A stretch of 7,764 nt of DNA. Origin: Thermoanaerobaculia bacterium. GTDB lineage: Bacteria > Acidobacteriota > Thermoanaerobaculia > Multivoradales > UBA5704. Positions 1-7,764 of this stretch are shown here, in pieces. The stretch lies in assembly GCA_030150965.1 (NCBI GenBank), contig JASLEW010000186.1:1-7764 (forward strand), in the 5' to 3' direction. A model generated the notes under the pieces. The model saw only the letters and a program-made list of their open reading frames with translations. It was not told the DNA's origin and did not search any database. How positions within the stretch are numbered: the first letter of the stretch is position 1; the number at the start of each line of letters is the position of its first letter. The position numbers and the translations under genes are program-made.

Positions 1-2392
1 AGCGCCGGAAGGGGTGCGCCGGGCGCGGCGCCTCGCCGGGCGGCTGGGGTTGCGGCCCGAGGAGCTCCTCGGGCGCGCCCGGCCGCCCGAGCGGCGGCGG
101 GAGCAGCGGCTGCTCGGCCAGGCTCTGGTGGATGGTGCAGAGGTCGGCGGGCACCTCGCCCCGGCGGAAGGTCTCGGTGAAGACCTCCGGGCAGCTGTCG
201 GTGGCCAGGAGGCCGCTCTCCGGATCGATCACCGCGCTGGTGATGCCGGGCGGCTGCGGGAAGGTGGACCAGCCGCCGGGCGGGGTGACGGCGACGGTGA
301 AGCGGCTCCAGATCGGCAGCGCGGCGCGCGCTCCCGACAGGCGGGTGACGGCGTTGTCGTCGTAGCCCACCCACACCACCGTCGAGCGTTCCGGCGCGTA
401 GCCGGCGAACCAGCTGTCGCGGCGGTCGTTGGTGGTCCCCGTCTTGCCGGCCAGCCGGCCGTGCAGCTGCCACGCGGCGCCGGCGCCGGTGCCGCGTTCG
501 AGCACGCCGAGGAGGAGCGAGGTGACCAGGTAATCGGTCTGCGGCGACAGCACCCGCTCCGCCGCCGGCAGCGCCGCGTCGGCGACCGGCTTGCCGCGGC
601 TGTCCACCACCGCCACCAGGCCGTGCACCGGCGGGCGCACGCCGCCGGCGGCGAGGGTGGCGTAGACCGTGGCCAGCTCCAGCGGCGCCACCGCGGTCGA
701 GCCCAGCGCCACCGCCGGATAGGGCGGCATGGCGGTGGCGATGCCGAGCGCGTGGGCGAGGCCGACGATCCGCCTGATGCCGACCTGGAGCGCCAGGCGC
801 GCGGTGGCCGGGTTGTAGCTGTGCTCCAGGGCGGTGCGCACGGTCACCCACCCGTGGTACTCGCCGTCGTCGTTCTTCGGGCTCCAGACCTGGTTGCCCA
901 CCTCGACGTCGAGCGGCTCGTCCTCCAGGAAGGTCGCGGGGGTGGCCCGGTGGTCCTCGAAGGCCGCGGCGTAGACCACCGGCTTGAAGGCGCTGCCGGT
1001 CTGGCGGAGCGCCTGGCTCACCCGGTCGAACTGGCTCTGCTCGTAGCGCCGGCCGCCGACGTAGGCGAGGATGCCGCCGGTCGCCGGCTGGATCGAGATC
1101 AGCGCCGCCTGGAGCGCCTCCTTGCTGCGCCTCTCGTAGCCCTTCTCGGCCACCGCCAGGCCGTCGTCGATCGCCTTCTGCGCCGCCTCCTCGTCCTCCA
1201 GGCTGACGGTCGAGAACAGCGAGTAGCCGCCGTCGGCCAGGTCGTCCACCTTGAAGCGCGAGGCCGCCTCGGCCTCGACGGCGTCGGCGAAGTAGGGCGC
1301 CCGGCGGCGCGCCAGCGGCTCCGGCGACACCACGACCGGCGTGGCGAGCGCCTGCGCGATGCGCGCCTTGTCGATGCGGCCGAGCACGTCCAGGCGGTGC
1401 AGCACCCAGTCGCGGCGCTCCCTGGCGCGGTCGGGGTGGGTGAGGGGCGAGAAGGTCGATGGCGCCGGGATGATGCCGGCGAGCGTCGCCGCCTCGGCCA
1501 GCGAGAGCTGGCTCGCGTCCTTGCCGAAGTAGGCGCGCGCCGCGGCGCCCACCCCCATGACGTTGACGCCGCCGCTGCGTCCCAGGTAGATGTCGTTGAG
1601 ATAGGCGGTGAGGATCTCGCGCTTGCTGTAGCGCATCTCCAGCATCACCGCCAGCACCGCCTCCTCGACCTTGCGCGCCAGCTTGCGCTCCTGGGTGAGG
1701 TAGATGTTCTTGACCACCTGCTGGGTCAGCGTGCTGCCGCCCTGGCGCACCTGGCCGCCGCGCAGGTTCACCCACAGCGCGCGCAGGATGCTGGTGGGCG
1801 CGACGCCGGAGTGGTTGAAGAAGCTCTCGTCCTCGGCGGCGATCACCGCCTCGATCAGGTCCGCCGCCACGTCGTCGACCGCCACCGGCCGGCGCTCGAG
1901 CTGGTCGGGGCCGTAGTAGGAGGCGAGCAGCGGCGGCTCGAGCGTGGCCCGCGGCGTGACCGCGCCGTTGAGCCAGATGCGCGCCACGCGCGGGCCGCGG
2001 AAGCCGACCTCCAGGAGGCCGCCGCCCTGGCGCCCGTCGGGGAGGAAGAAGTTGTGCAGATGGACGGCGATGCCGGTTTCGGTCAGGCGGTAGCGTCCGG
2101 GCGCCAGGGTGGCGCTCCCCTCCTGCGGCCGGTACCCCTCGCCGCTCAGGTCGCGGACGACGCGCTCGCGCGTGTAGGGCTGGCCGGCCGCGATCTCCGC
2201 CGGCTGGGCGTAGAGGCGCGACGGCTGCTCGAAGGTGATCTCCTCGAAGTGGCTGGCGAGCTTCCAGAACGGCCGCAGGAGGAGCAGGCCGGCGGCGGCC
2301 AGCAGCGCCAGGGCGCCCGCCGTCCACCACACCCAGCGCCGCCACCAGAATGGCCGGCCGGCGGCGGGAACCAGCTCTGCGCTACCAGGCAT
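1..2392 (-). CDS. mrcB: Class A penicillin-binding protein, PBP1B type (bifunctional transglycosylase/transpeptidase), C-terminus cut by window edge
   Basis: This protein polymerises lipid II into glycan strands and cross-links the stem peptides at the outer face of the cytoplasmic membrane. I read 797 codons from the ATG at 2392 with no stop before base 1, so the 3' end is missing. In order: a short Trp/Arg-rich cytoplasmic tail; one membrane helix (about residues 20-40); a UB2H-like domain (about 58-150), the reason for calling PBP1B; a GT51 transglycosylase with catalytic E187 in EDESFF and QGGSTLTQQ at 217-225; and a transpeptidase with nucleophile motif SAFK (S467), SYN (525-527) and KTGTTN (650-654). 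All catalytic motifs are intact. The tail has C734 and C752 and a Pro-rich end. The length fits the family's usual 750-850. It lies 45 bp downstream of a small membrane-protein gene on the same strand, so co-transcription is likely. The nearest ribosome-binding match (AGGAAG, 2409-2414) sits unusually far from the ATG, about 16 nt, but no better start is visible. The family is certain; the symbol is by analogy. Confidence 0.95.
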   Translation of the reverse strand, partial: MPGSAELVPAAGRPFWWRRWVWWTAGALALLAAAGLLLLRPFWKLASHFEEITFEQPSRLYAQPAEIAAGQPYTRERVVRDLSGEGYRPQEGSATLAPGRYRLTETGIAVHLHNFFLPDGRQGGGLLEVGFRGPRVARIWLNGAVTPRATLEPPLLASYYGPDQLERRPVAVDDVAADLIEAVIAAEDESFFNHSGVAPTSILRALWVNLRGGQVRQGGSTLTQQVVKNIYLTQERKLARKVEEAVLAVMLEMRYSKREILTAYLNDIYLGRSGGVNVMGVGAAARAYFGKDASQLSLAEAATLAGIIPAPSTFSPLTHPDRARERRDWVLHRLDVLGRIDKARIAQALATPVVVSPEPLARRRAPYFADAVEAEAASRFKVDDLADGGYSLFSTVSLEDEEAAQKAIDDGLAVAEKGYERRSKEALQAALISIQPATGGILAYVGGRRYEQSQFDRVSQALRQTGSAFKPVVYAAAFEDHRATPATFLEDEPLDVEVGNQVWSPKNDDGEYHGWVTVRTALEHSYNPATARLALQVGIRRIVGLAHALGIATAMPPYPAVALGSTAVAPLELATVYATLAAGGVRPPVHGLVAVVDSRGKPVADAALPAAERVLSPQTDYLVTSLLLGVLERGTGAGAAWQLHGRLAGKTGTTNDRRDSWFAGYAPERSTVVWVGYDDNAVTRLSGARAALPIWSRFTVAVTPPGGWSTFPQPPGITSAVIDPESGLLATDSCPEVFTETFRRGEVPADLCTIHQSLAEQPLLPPPLGRPGAPEELLGPQPQPPGEAPRPAHPFRR

Positions 2393-2437
2393 CTCGGACC
2401 GTCGAAAGCTTCCTGGAGCTGCCGCGCCGGCGCTCCC

Positions 2438-2809
2438 TCAGGCGGTGCGCGCGCGGCGCGCGGCCACGAACGAACGGATGTAGAGCGCCAGCAGGAGGGC
2501 GGAGATCAGCAGCAGCAGCAGCTGGTCGAGCACCGCGGCCCGGTGGGGGACCGCCCTGCCGGCGAGGAGCGCGGCCATCTGCGGCAGGACGCGCAGCGGG
2601 CCGAGCACGCCGAGCAGCGCGAGGACCGCCGCGGCGTGCATGGCGTGCTTGTGGAGCGCCGGCCGCAGCGCCAGCGCCCCGCACAGCACCAGCAGCGCGC
2701 CCAGGGCGAGCGGGATCAGCGCCGTGAGGCTGACGCGGCCGGTGCCGAGGTATCCCCCCACCCCAAGGACGGCCAGGGCCAGGCCGAACCCGATCGTCAC
2801 CTTTGCCAT
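2438..2809 (-). CDS. Small four-helix integral membrane protein of unknown function
   Basis: The gene encodes 123 residues from the ATG at 2809 to TGA at 2438-2440. Hydrophobic segments at about 4-21, 28-48, 57-74 and 93-112 predict four membrane helices. The tail is basic (RSFVAARRARTA), which favours a cytoplasmic C-terminus. A polar stretch with two lysine/histidine-flanked positions (ALHKHAMHAA, 51-60) lies just before the third helix and is the most distinctive motif; I recall similar short, uncharacterised bacterial membrane proteins but cannot name a family. It precedes the PBP1B gene by 45 bp on the same strand, so a shared transcript is likely and a link to envelope biogenesis is possible, though this is only context. 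No Shine-Dalgarno sequence precedes the ATG; a TANNNT hexamer lies 9 bp upstream, so a leaderless transcript is possible. The codon pattern and continuous hydrophobicity support a real gene over the overlapping frames. Confidence 0.8.
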   Translation of the reverse strand: MAKVTIGFGLALAVLGVGGYLGTGRVSLTALIPLALGALLVLCGALALRPALHKHAMHAAAVLALLGVLGPLRVLPQMAALLAGRAVPHRAAVLDQLLLLLISALLLALYIRSFVAARRARTA

Positions 2810-2818
2810 GGCCGGACA

Positions 2819-2824
2819 AGGGTA
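2819..2824 (-). promoter_or_regulatory. Possible -10 element (TACCCT) of the membrane protein/PBP1B unit
   Basis: Read on the minus strand, TACCCT fits TANNNT and leaves nine bases (TGTCCGGCC) before the ATG. That spacing would start the message at or within a few bases of the start codon, consistent with the missing ribosome binding site. No -35 match was found, and TANNNT is weak evidence by itself. Confidence 0.25.
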
Positions 2825-2839
2825 GCACGGCAGGATGCG

Positions 2840-2864
2840 GCAGGCGTTGGTAACCTGCGCCTGC
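2840..2864. promoter_or_regulatory. 25-bp palindrome, candidate operator or hairpin
   Basis: GCAGGCG at 2840-2846 is the reverse complement of CGCCTGC at 2858-2864, and GGT/ACC at 2849-2851 and 2853-2855 share the same centre (A2852). Ten of twelve positions pair; the exceptions are T2847/G2857 and T2848/T2856. The site lies 31-55 bp upstream of the membrane-protein start codon, where a regulator could overlap the promoter. It might instead form a hairpin in a longer leader, or be a decayed edge of the neighbouring repeat. No regulator is encoded nearby. Confidence 0.4.
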
Positions 2865-2885
2865 GCCGCCTTTCAGCGCCTGTGT

Positions 2886-3014
2886 GGGCAGGGGGGGCGG
2901 TCTCCCCTCCCTTCCGGGCGCGGGGAGGGCTCGGCGGCGTGTGCGCATTCTCCAATGTCGGTGACTCGCACCTCCTTTTAGCGCCCTCCAGGGAGGGAGA
3001 CCGCCCCCCTGCCC
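2886..3014 (+). repeat. Palindromic intergenic repeat element, copy A
   Basis: Copy A is about 129 bp. The left arm (2886-2912) and right arm (2990-3014) are reverse complements apart from two homopolymer length differences (seven G against six C; four C against three G). Between them lies a core shared with copy B: 2922-2997 matches the reverse complement of 3120-3195 at about 64 of 76 positions without gaps. It includes uninterrupted blocks GTGTGCGCATTCTCC (2939-2953) and CTCGCACCTCCTTTTA (2965-2980). CCCCTCCCT in the left arm can also pair with GGGGAGGG at 2922-2929, so two foldings compete. The layout resembles REP/MITE-like elements, but no known family is assigned. Confidence 0.85.
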
Positions 3015-3102
3015 CCGCACCGTGGCGGCTCACCTTGCTCCCTCGGCTTCTGTTCGCCCCCTTTCTGTCGTTCCCGCCGTTCGAAGTCCACGGCGGCTCC
3101 GT
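3015..3102. other. Spacer between repeat copies, containing two mutually exclusive hairpins
   Basis: This 88-bp stretch shows no believable gene. Near its right end CCGCCGT (3074-3080) pairs with ACGGCGG (3090-3096) around a nine-base loop, whereas CCACGG (3088-3093) pairs with CCGTGG (3099-3104) around five bases. The stems share 3090-3093, so only one can form at a time. The second hairpin touches the first bases of copy B. There is no T-run after either, so neither looks like an intrinsic terminator. Confidence 0.45.
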
Positions 3103-3230
3103 GGTCGGGGTCGGCCTGCCCCTCCCTCGGCGGCGTTAAAAGGAGGTGCGAGCCGCCCACCTGGGAGAATGCGCACACCTTGCCGAGCCCTCCCCACGCC
3201 GCGGAGGGAGGGGGCAGGCCGACCCCGACC
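3103..3230 (-). repeat. Palindromic intergenic repeat element, copy B (inverted relative to A)
   Basis: Copy B is about 128 bp, inverted relative to A. The arms 3103-3128 and 3204-3230 are reverse complements with a single length difference (four C against five G), giving a stem of about 26 bp. The core 3120-3195, read on the minus strand, aligns without gaps to 2922-2997 of copy A. The outer arm sequence (around CGGGGTCGGCCTGCC) differs from the outer arm of A, although the inner CCCTCCCT is shared. Because the copies face each other, the two cores could also pair to form one long cruciform or stem-loop. Confidence 0.85.
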
Positions 3231-3282
3231 TGGCAAACTGCTCGCAGACCTCGCAGGCCCCCTTCCAAGCGGAAAGAAACCG

Positions 3283-3316
3283 GGTGGAAGTCCCGGCCGG
3301 TGGAAGTCCCGGCCGG
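3283..3316. repeat. 16-bp tandem duplication creating an 8-bp GC hairpin
   Basis: GGTGGAAGTCCCGGCC occurs twice head to tail, at 3283-3298 and 3299-3314, without mismatch, and GG follows. CCGGCCGG is self-complementary, so the duplication lets 3293-3300 pair with 3309-3316 around an eight-base loop. It ends ten bases before the candidate -10 of the ABC-F gene, so the hairpin or the repeated site would lie in the promoter rather than in a leader if that -10 is used. Confidence 0.8.
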
Positions 3317-3326
3317 GTGGGGGTGT

Positions 3327-3332
3327 TATCAT
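3327..3332 (+). promoter_or_regulatory. Possible -10 element (TATCAT) of the ABC-F gene
   Basis: TATCAT differs from TATAAT at one position and is AT-rich amid very GC-rich DNA. It ends ten bases before the ATG at 3343. No Shine-Dalgarno match occurs in that gap (CTCTGGCCCT), so transcription would start very near the ATG and the message may be leaderless. No -35 hexamer is evident at 16-18 bp upstream. Confidence 0.4.
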
Positions 3333-3342
3333 CTCTGGCCCT

Positions 3343-5280
<1,938 letters not shown>

Positions 5281-5328
5281 GCCACCACCCTCGCGGCGGT
5301 CGCGGCGGTGCCGCACCTGGCGCTGCGG

Positions 5329-5334
5329 TATAAT
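5329..5334 (+). promoter_or_regulatory. Consensus -10 element (TATAAT) for the S8 protease gene
   Basis: A perfect TATAAT sits in the 163-bp gap between the ABC-F stop and the protease start; such AT-rich hexamers are rare here. Transcription would begin near 5341, giving a leader of about 100 nt. The region 16-18 bp upstream has no clear TTGACA. CCGCA (5311-5315) and TGCGG (5324-5328) form a short inverted repeat directly against the -10, which might be an operator half-site pair. Confidence 0.55.
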
Positions 5335-5387
5335 CAAGGTTCATCTTCAGCGCGCCCGGGCCGCGGGATCCTCCGGGTTGAGAGCGG

Positions 5388-5408
5388 CAGCGGCCGTGCG
5401 TGCCGCTG
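5388..5408 (+). other. Hairpin in the predicted leader of the S8 protease message
   Basis: CAGCGGC (5388-5394) pairs with GCCGCTG (5402-5408) around a seven-base loop, giving a perfect 7-bp GC-rich stem between the TATAAT and the ribosome binding site. It has no T-run, so it is not a terminator. It may stabilise the message, or be chance in DNA this rich in GC. Confidence 0.35.
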
Positions 5409-5429
5409 GTTCGGTTCCGCGGCGGGCAG

Positions 5430-5436
5430 AGGGGAG
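5430..5436 (+). promoter_or_regulatory. Ribosome binding site of the S8 protease gene
   Basis: AGGGGAG ends seven bases before the ATG at 5444. This supports that start, which also gives a well-formed signal peptide. It contrasts with the other two intact starts in the window (2809 and 3343), which have no such sequence. Confidence 0.65.
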
Positions 5437-5443
5437 AAGCCTC

Positions 5444-7764
5444 ATGGTGAGCAGGCGTTCCGTCGCCTTCCTGGCACTTGCTGCCGTTCTCGCCGGTTCC
5501 GGTTCCGCCCTGGCGGCCGCGTCCGGCGCCACTCCGCTGGCCTCGCTGCCTCATGTCGATACGGCGACGCCGCCGCCGGTGCGGGCGCTCGACCTCATGC
5601 ACGCCCCCGGCGAGGCGCCGGGCGGGCTGCTCGACAATCCCAAGCTCTCCTGGGAGCTGGCGAGCCTGGCGGCGGCCGGCCGCAGCGCGGCGCAGGGCGG
5701 GGCCGCCGTCACCGCCGCCGACCTGTCGGCGCTGCCTGCCGACCTGCGGGCGCTGGCCGGCGCCGGGCGGATGCGCCTCGACGCCGCCGGCGCGGTGCAG
5801 CTCTACGTCCGCCCGGCGGGCTCCCTGGACGCCGCGGTGGCCGCCGTGCGGCACGCCGGCGGCCGGGTGGAGCGCCAGAGCGCGGCGGCCAACCTGGTGC
5901 AGGCGAGGGTGCCGGTCGCGTCGCTCGAGACCCTGGCCGCGGACGCCGCGGTCGAGTTCGTCCGCCTCCCCGACTACGGCCACACCCAGGCCGGCTCGGT
6001 GACCTCGGCAGGCGACCAGATCCTCGAGGCGAGCCTGGTGCGCTCGGCTTTCGGCGTCAACGGCTCGGGCGTCCGCGTCGGCATCATCTCCGACGGCGTG
6101 GGCGGTCTCCCGCAGTCGCAGGCGAGCGGCGACCTGCCGGCGTCGGTCGACACCTCGACCTGCAACGTGGCGGGCGGCAACCCGCAGAGCTCGGGCTCCG
6201 AGGGGACGGCGATGATGGAGATCGTCCACGACCTGGCGCCCGGGGCGCAGCTGTGGTTCGGCCACTTCGAGACCGGCCTGGAGTTCAACGACGCCGTCTC
6301 CTGCCTGGCGGCCAACACCGACGTGGTGGCCGACGACATCTCCTTCCTCAACTCCGGCCCCTACGACGGCACCAGCTTCATCTCCGCCAACACCTCGCAG
6401 CAGCTGAACAGCCCGTCCAACCGCATCCGCGCCTACTCGACCGCGGCGGGCAACTTCGCGCTGGAGCACTACCGCGAGGCGTTCCGCGACTCGGGCTTCA
6501 CCTACGCCTACAACGGCCACACCTACAAGGTGCACCAGTTCGCCGCCACCGGCAGGACCACCGACGCCGGCTTCGGCCTGCTCTGCACCTCGGGCTCGAA
6601 GGTGCAGTGCGGCAACACCGTGGCCATCGCCAAGGGCGCGAGCTTCAGCGTGTTCCTGCAGTGGGACGATCCGTTCAACGCCTCGACCGACGACTACGAC
6701 CTCTTCCTGTTCGACGACACCACGGGCAACCTGGTGGCGGTGAGCCACACGGTGCAGAACGGCCACCAGAGCCCGACCGAGTCGCTGACCTGGACCAACA
6801 ACCACGCCGACGGCCTGTTCTCCTTCGTCATCGGCCTGCGCTCGGGGGCGGCGCGCAACCTCGACATCTTCGTGCCCGACTGCTCGCACGGCTCCTGCCT
6901 GCTCTTCCCCAACGACACCGACCTCAACTTCAACACCGTGTCGCAGAGCATCGCCAACGAGGGCGATGCCGGCGGCGGCGTGCTCTCGGTCGCGGCGATC
7001 GACGCCGCGGACGCCAACCACGTCGACGCCGAGCCCTACAGCAGCCGCGGGCCGACGCAGGACGACCGCGTCAAGCCCGACATCACCGGCATCGACGGCG
7101 TCAAGGTGACCGGCGTGGGCGGCTTCGGCTCGCCCTTCTTCGGCACCTCGGCGGCGACGCCGCACATCGCCGGCATCGAGGCGCTGCTGCTGCAGCTGCG
7201 TCCCGACCTGAGGGTGGGGGGCAGCACCGACGCGGCGACGGCGCGGAGCTTCCTCGCCGGCGCCCTGCTGGCCGGCTCGGTGGACCTGGGGGCGCCGGGT
7301 GACGACACCACGTTCGGCTTCGGCCGCGTCAACGCCTACGCCACCGCCGAATTGCTGACGCTGCCCGCCGGGGCCTGCGCGGCCAGCGGCAACACGCTGT
7401 GCATCGACAACCTCCTCGGCGACGGCCGCTGGCTGATCAAGGTGCTCTACGACGCCGGCGGCGGCCTCGCCGGGAGCGGCAACTCGATTGGGCTGACGCC
7501 GGTGGGGGTCACGGCGGGCGGCCTCTTCTGGTTCTTCAGCGCCGACAACCCGGAGATGCTGGTCAAGGTGCTCAACGCCTGCCCGGTCAACGACAGCTTC
7601 TGGGTGTTCTACTCGGCCGGCACCAACGTCGGCCTCACCACCATCGTCGCCGACACCCAGGCCGGCCTGGTCAACATCTACACCAACGCCAACGGCGTCG
7701 CGGCGCCGCCGGTCCAGGACACCAGCGCCTTCGCCTGCGGCACCGGCGACATCGCGCCGCGGCC
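5444..7764 (+). CDS. Secreted S8 (subtilisin-fold) peptidase with Glu in place of the catalytic His; C-terminus cut by window edge
   Basis: This is an exported subtilisin-fold protein; 773 residues are visible with no stop. A basic start and hydrophobic stretch form a signal peptide, with likely cleavage after SALA (residue 24). Residues about 110-185 look like an inhibitory propeptide, ending in PDYGHTQAGS. The catalytic fold begins near 207: D217 in VGIISDG; EGTAMMEIVHDLAPGA at 253-268, where subtilisins have HGT and this protein has E253; oxyanion Asn in STAAGN (N337); and nucleophile S569 in FFGTSAATPHIAG. An insert of about 345-505 carries a beta-rich domain (VFLQWDDP, DDYDLFLFD) with Cys at 381, 389, 480 and 485. 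Residues about 645-765 form a separate module (CIDN, GLFWFFSADNPEMLVKVLNACP, FWVFYSAG, VADTQAG) with Cys at 645, 653, 713 and 765; I recall this type at the ends of secreted Acidobacteriota proteins. It has its own TATAAT and ribosome binding site. The fold is certain; activity is not, since the base residue differs. Confidence 0.93.
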   Translation, partial: MVSRRSVAFLALAAVLAGSGSALAAASGATPLASLPHVDTATPPPVRALDLMHAPGEAPGGLLDNPKLSWELASLAAAGRSAAQGGAAVTAADLSALPADLRALAGAGRMRLDAAGAVQLYVRPAGSLDAAVAAVRHAGGRVERQSAAANLVQARVPVASLETLAADAAVEFVRLPDYGHTQAGSVTSAGDQILEASLVRSAFGVNGSGVRVGIISDGVGGLPQSQASGDLPASVDTSTCNVAGGNPQSSGSEGTAMMEIVHDLAPGAQLWFGHFETGLEFNDAVSCLAANTDVVADDISFLNSGPYDGTSFISANTSQQLNSPSNRIRAYSTAAGNFALEHYREAFRDSGFTYAYNGHTYKVHQFAATGRTTDAGFGLLCTSGSKVQCGNTVAIAKGASFSVFLQWDDPFNASTDDYDLFLFDDTTGNLVAVSHTVQNGHQSPTESLTWTNNHADGLFSFVIGLRSGAARNLDIFVPDCSHGSCLLFPNDTDLNFNTVSQSIANEGDAGGGVLSVAAIDAADANHVDAEPYSSRGPTQDDRVKPDITGIDGVKVTGVGGFGSPFFGTSAATPHIAGIEALLLQLRPDLRVGGSTDAATARSFLAGALLAGSVDLGAPGDDTTFGFGRVNAYATAELLTLPAGACAASGNTLCIDNLLGDGRWLIKVLYDAGGGLAGSGNSIGLTPVGVTAGGLFWFFSADNPEMLVKVLNACPVNDSFWVFYSAGTNVGLTTIVADTQAGLVNIYTNANGVAAPPVQDTSAFACGTGDIAPR

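Noticed and set aside
2886..3014. Copy A considered as an intrinsic terminator
   Set aside because: The stems are long and GC-rich but lack a following T-run, and no gene ends into the region from either side: both neighbouring genes start there.
14..3139. A 1041-residue open frame on the plus strand opposite the PBP1B gene
   Set aside because: It lies antisense to an unmistakable PBP1B with all catalytic motifs, is made of Arg/Ala/Gly/His-rich low-information sequence, and runs on through the membrane-protein gene and the repeats. It is a GC artefact.
2886..3230. CRISPR array or insertion sequence
   Set aside because: There are only two copies, in inverted orientation, with no regular spacers; no transposase is encoded and no target-site duplication could be identified with confidence.
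5281..5330. Terminator after the ABC-F gene
   Set aside because: Only short inverted repeats (CCGCA/TGCGG) are present, with no T-run; a Rho-dependent end or read-through cannot be judged from sequence.

Overview
The window is very GC-rich double-stranded bacterial DNA with no sign of phage, plasmid, tRNA, rRNA or CRISPR. The PBP1B-type peptidoglycan synthase implies a walled bacterium. The secreted protease ends in a small Cys-containing 'WFF' module that I associate from memory with Acidobacteriota, such as Thermoanaerobaculia-like genomes. That assignment is an inference and is tentative.

Layout. (1) Positions 1-2809, minus strand: a two-gene unit. A 123-residue four-helix membrane protein (2438-2809) is followed after 45 bp by a class A penicillin-binding protein of the PBP1B type (1-2392), whose C-terminus runs off the left edge. 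(2) Positions 2810-3342: a 533-bp divergent intergenic region with no believable gene. It holds a 25-bp palindrome close to the membrane-protein start, two inverted copies (A and B) of a palindromic element of about 128 bp, two competing hairpins between the copies, and a 16-bp tandem duplication beside the next gene. (3) Positions 3343-5280, plus strand: a YbiT-like ABC-F ATPase with a C-terminal coiled-coil extension. (4) Positions 5281-5443: a short intergenic region with a consensus TATAAT, a small leader hairpin and a ribosome binding site. (5) Positions 5444-7764, plus strand: a secreted subtilisin-fold (S8) protein whose C-terminus runs off the right edge and whose catalytic-His position is Glu.

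The genes do not form one pathway. The left pair concerns the cell envelope, the ABC-F protein acts at the ribosome, and the S8 protein is exported with its own promoter and leader. The most unusual content is the paired repeat in the divergent promoter region: its core is shared between copies, but its stem arms match within a copy and not between copies. Second is the His-to-Glu change in the S8 protein. Every other long open frame overlaps a recognisable gene on the opposite strand or in another frame and is best explained by high GC.
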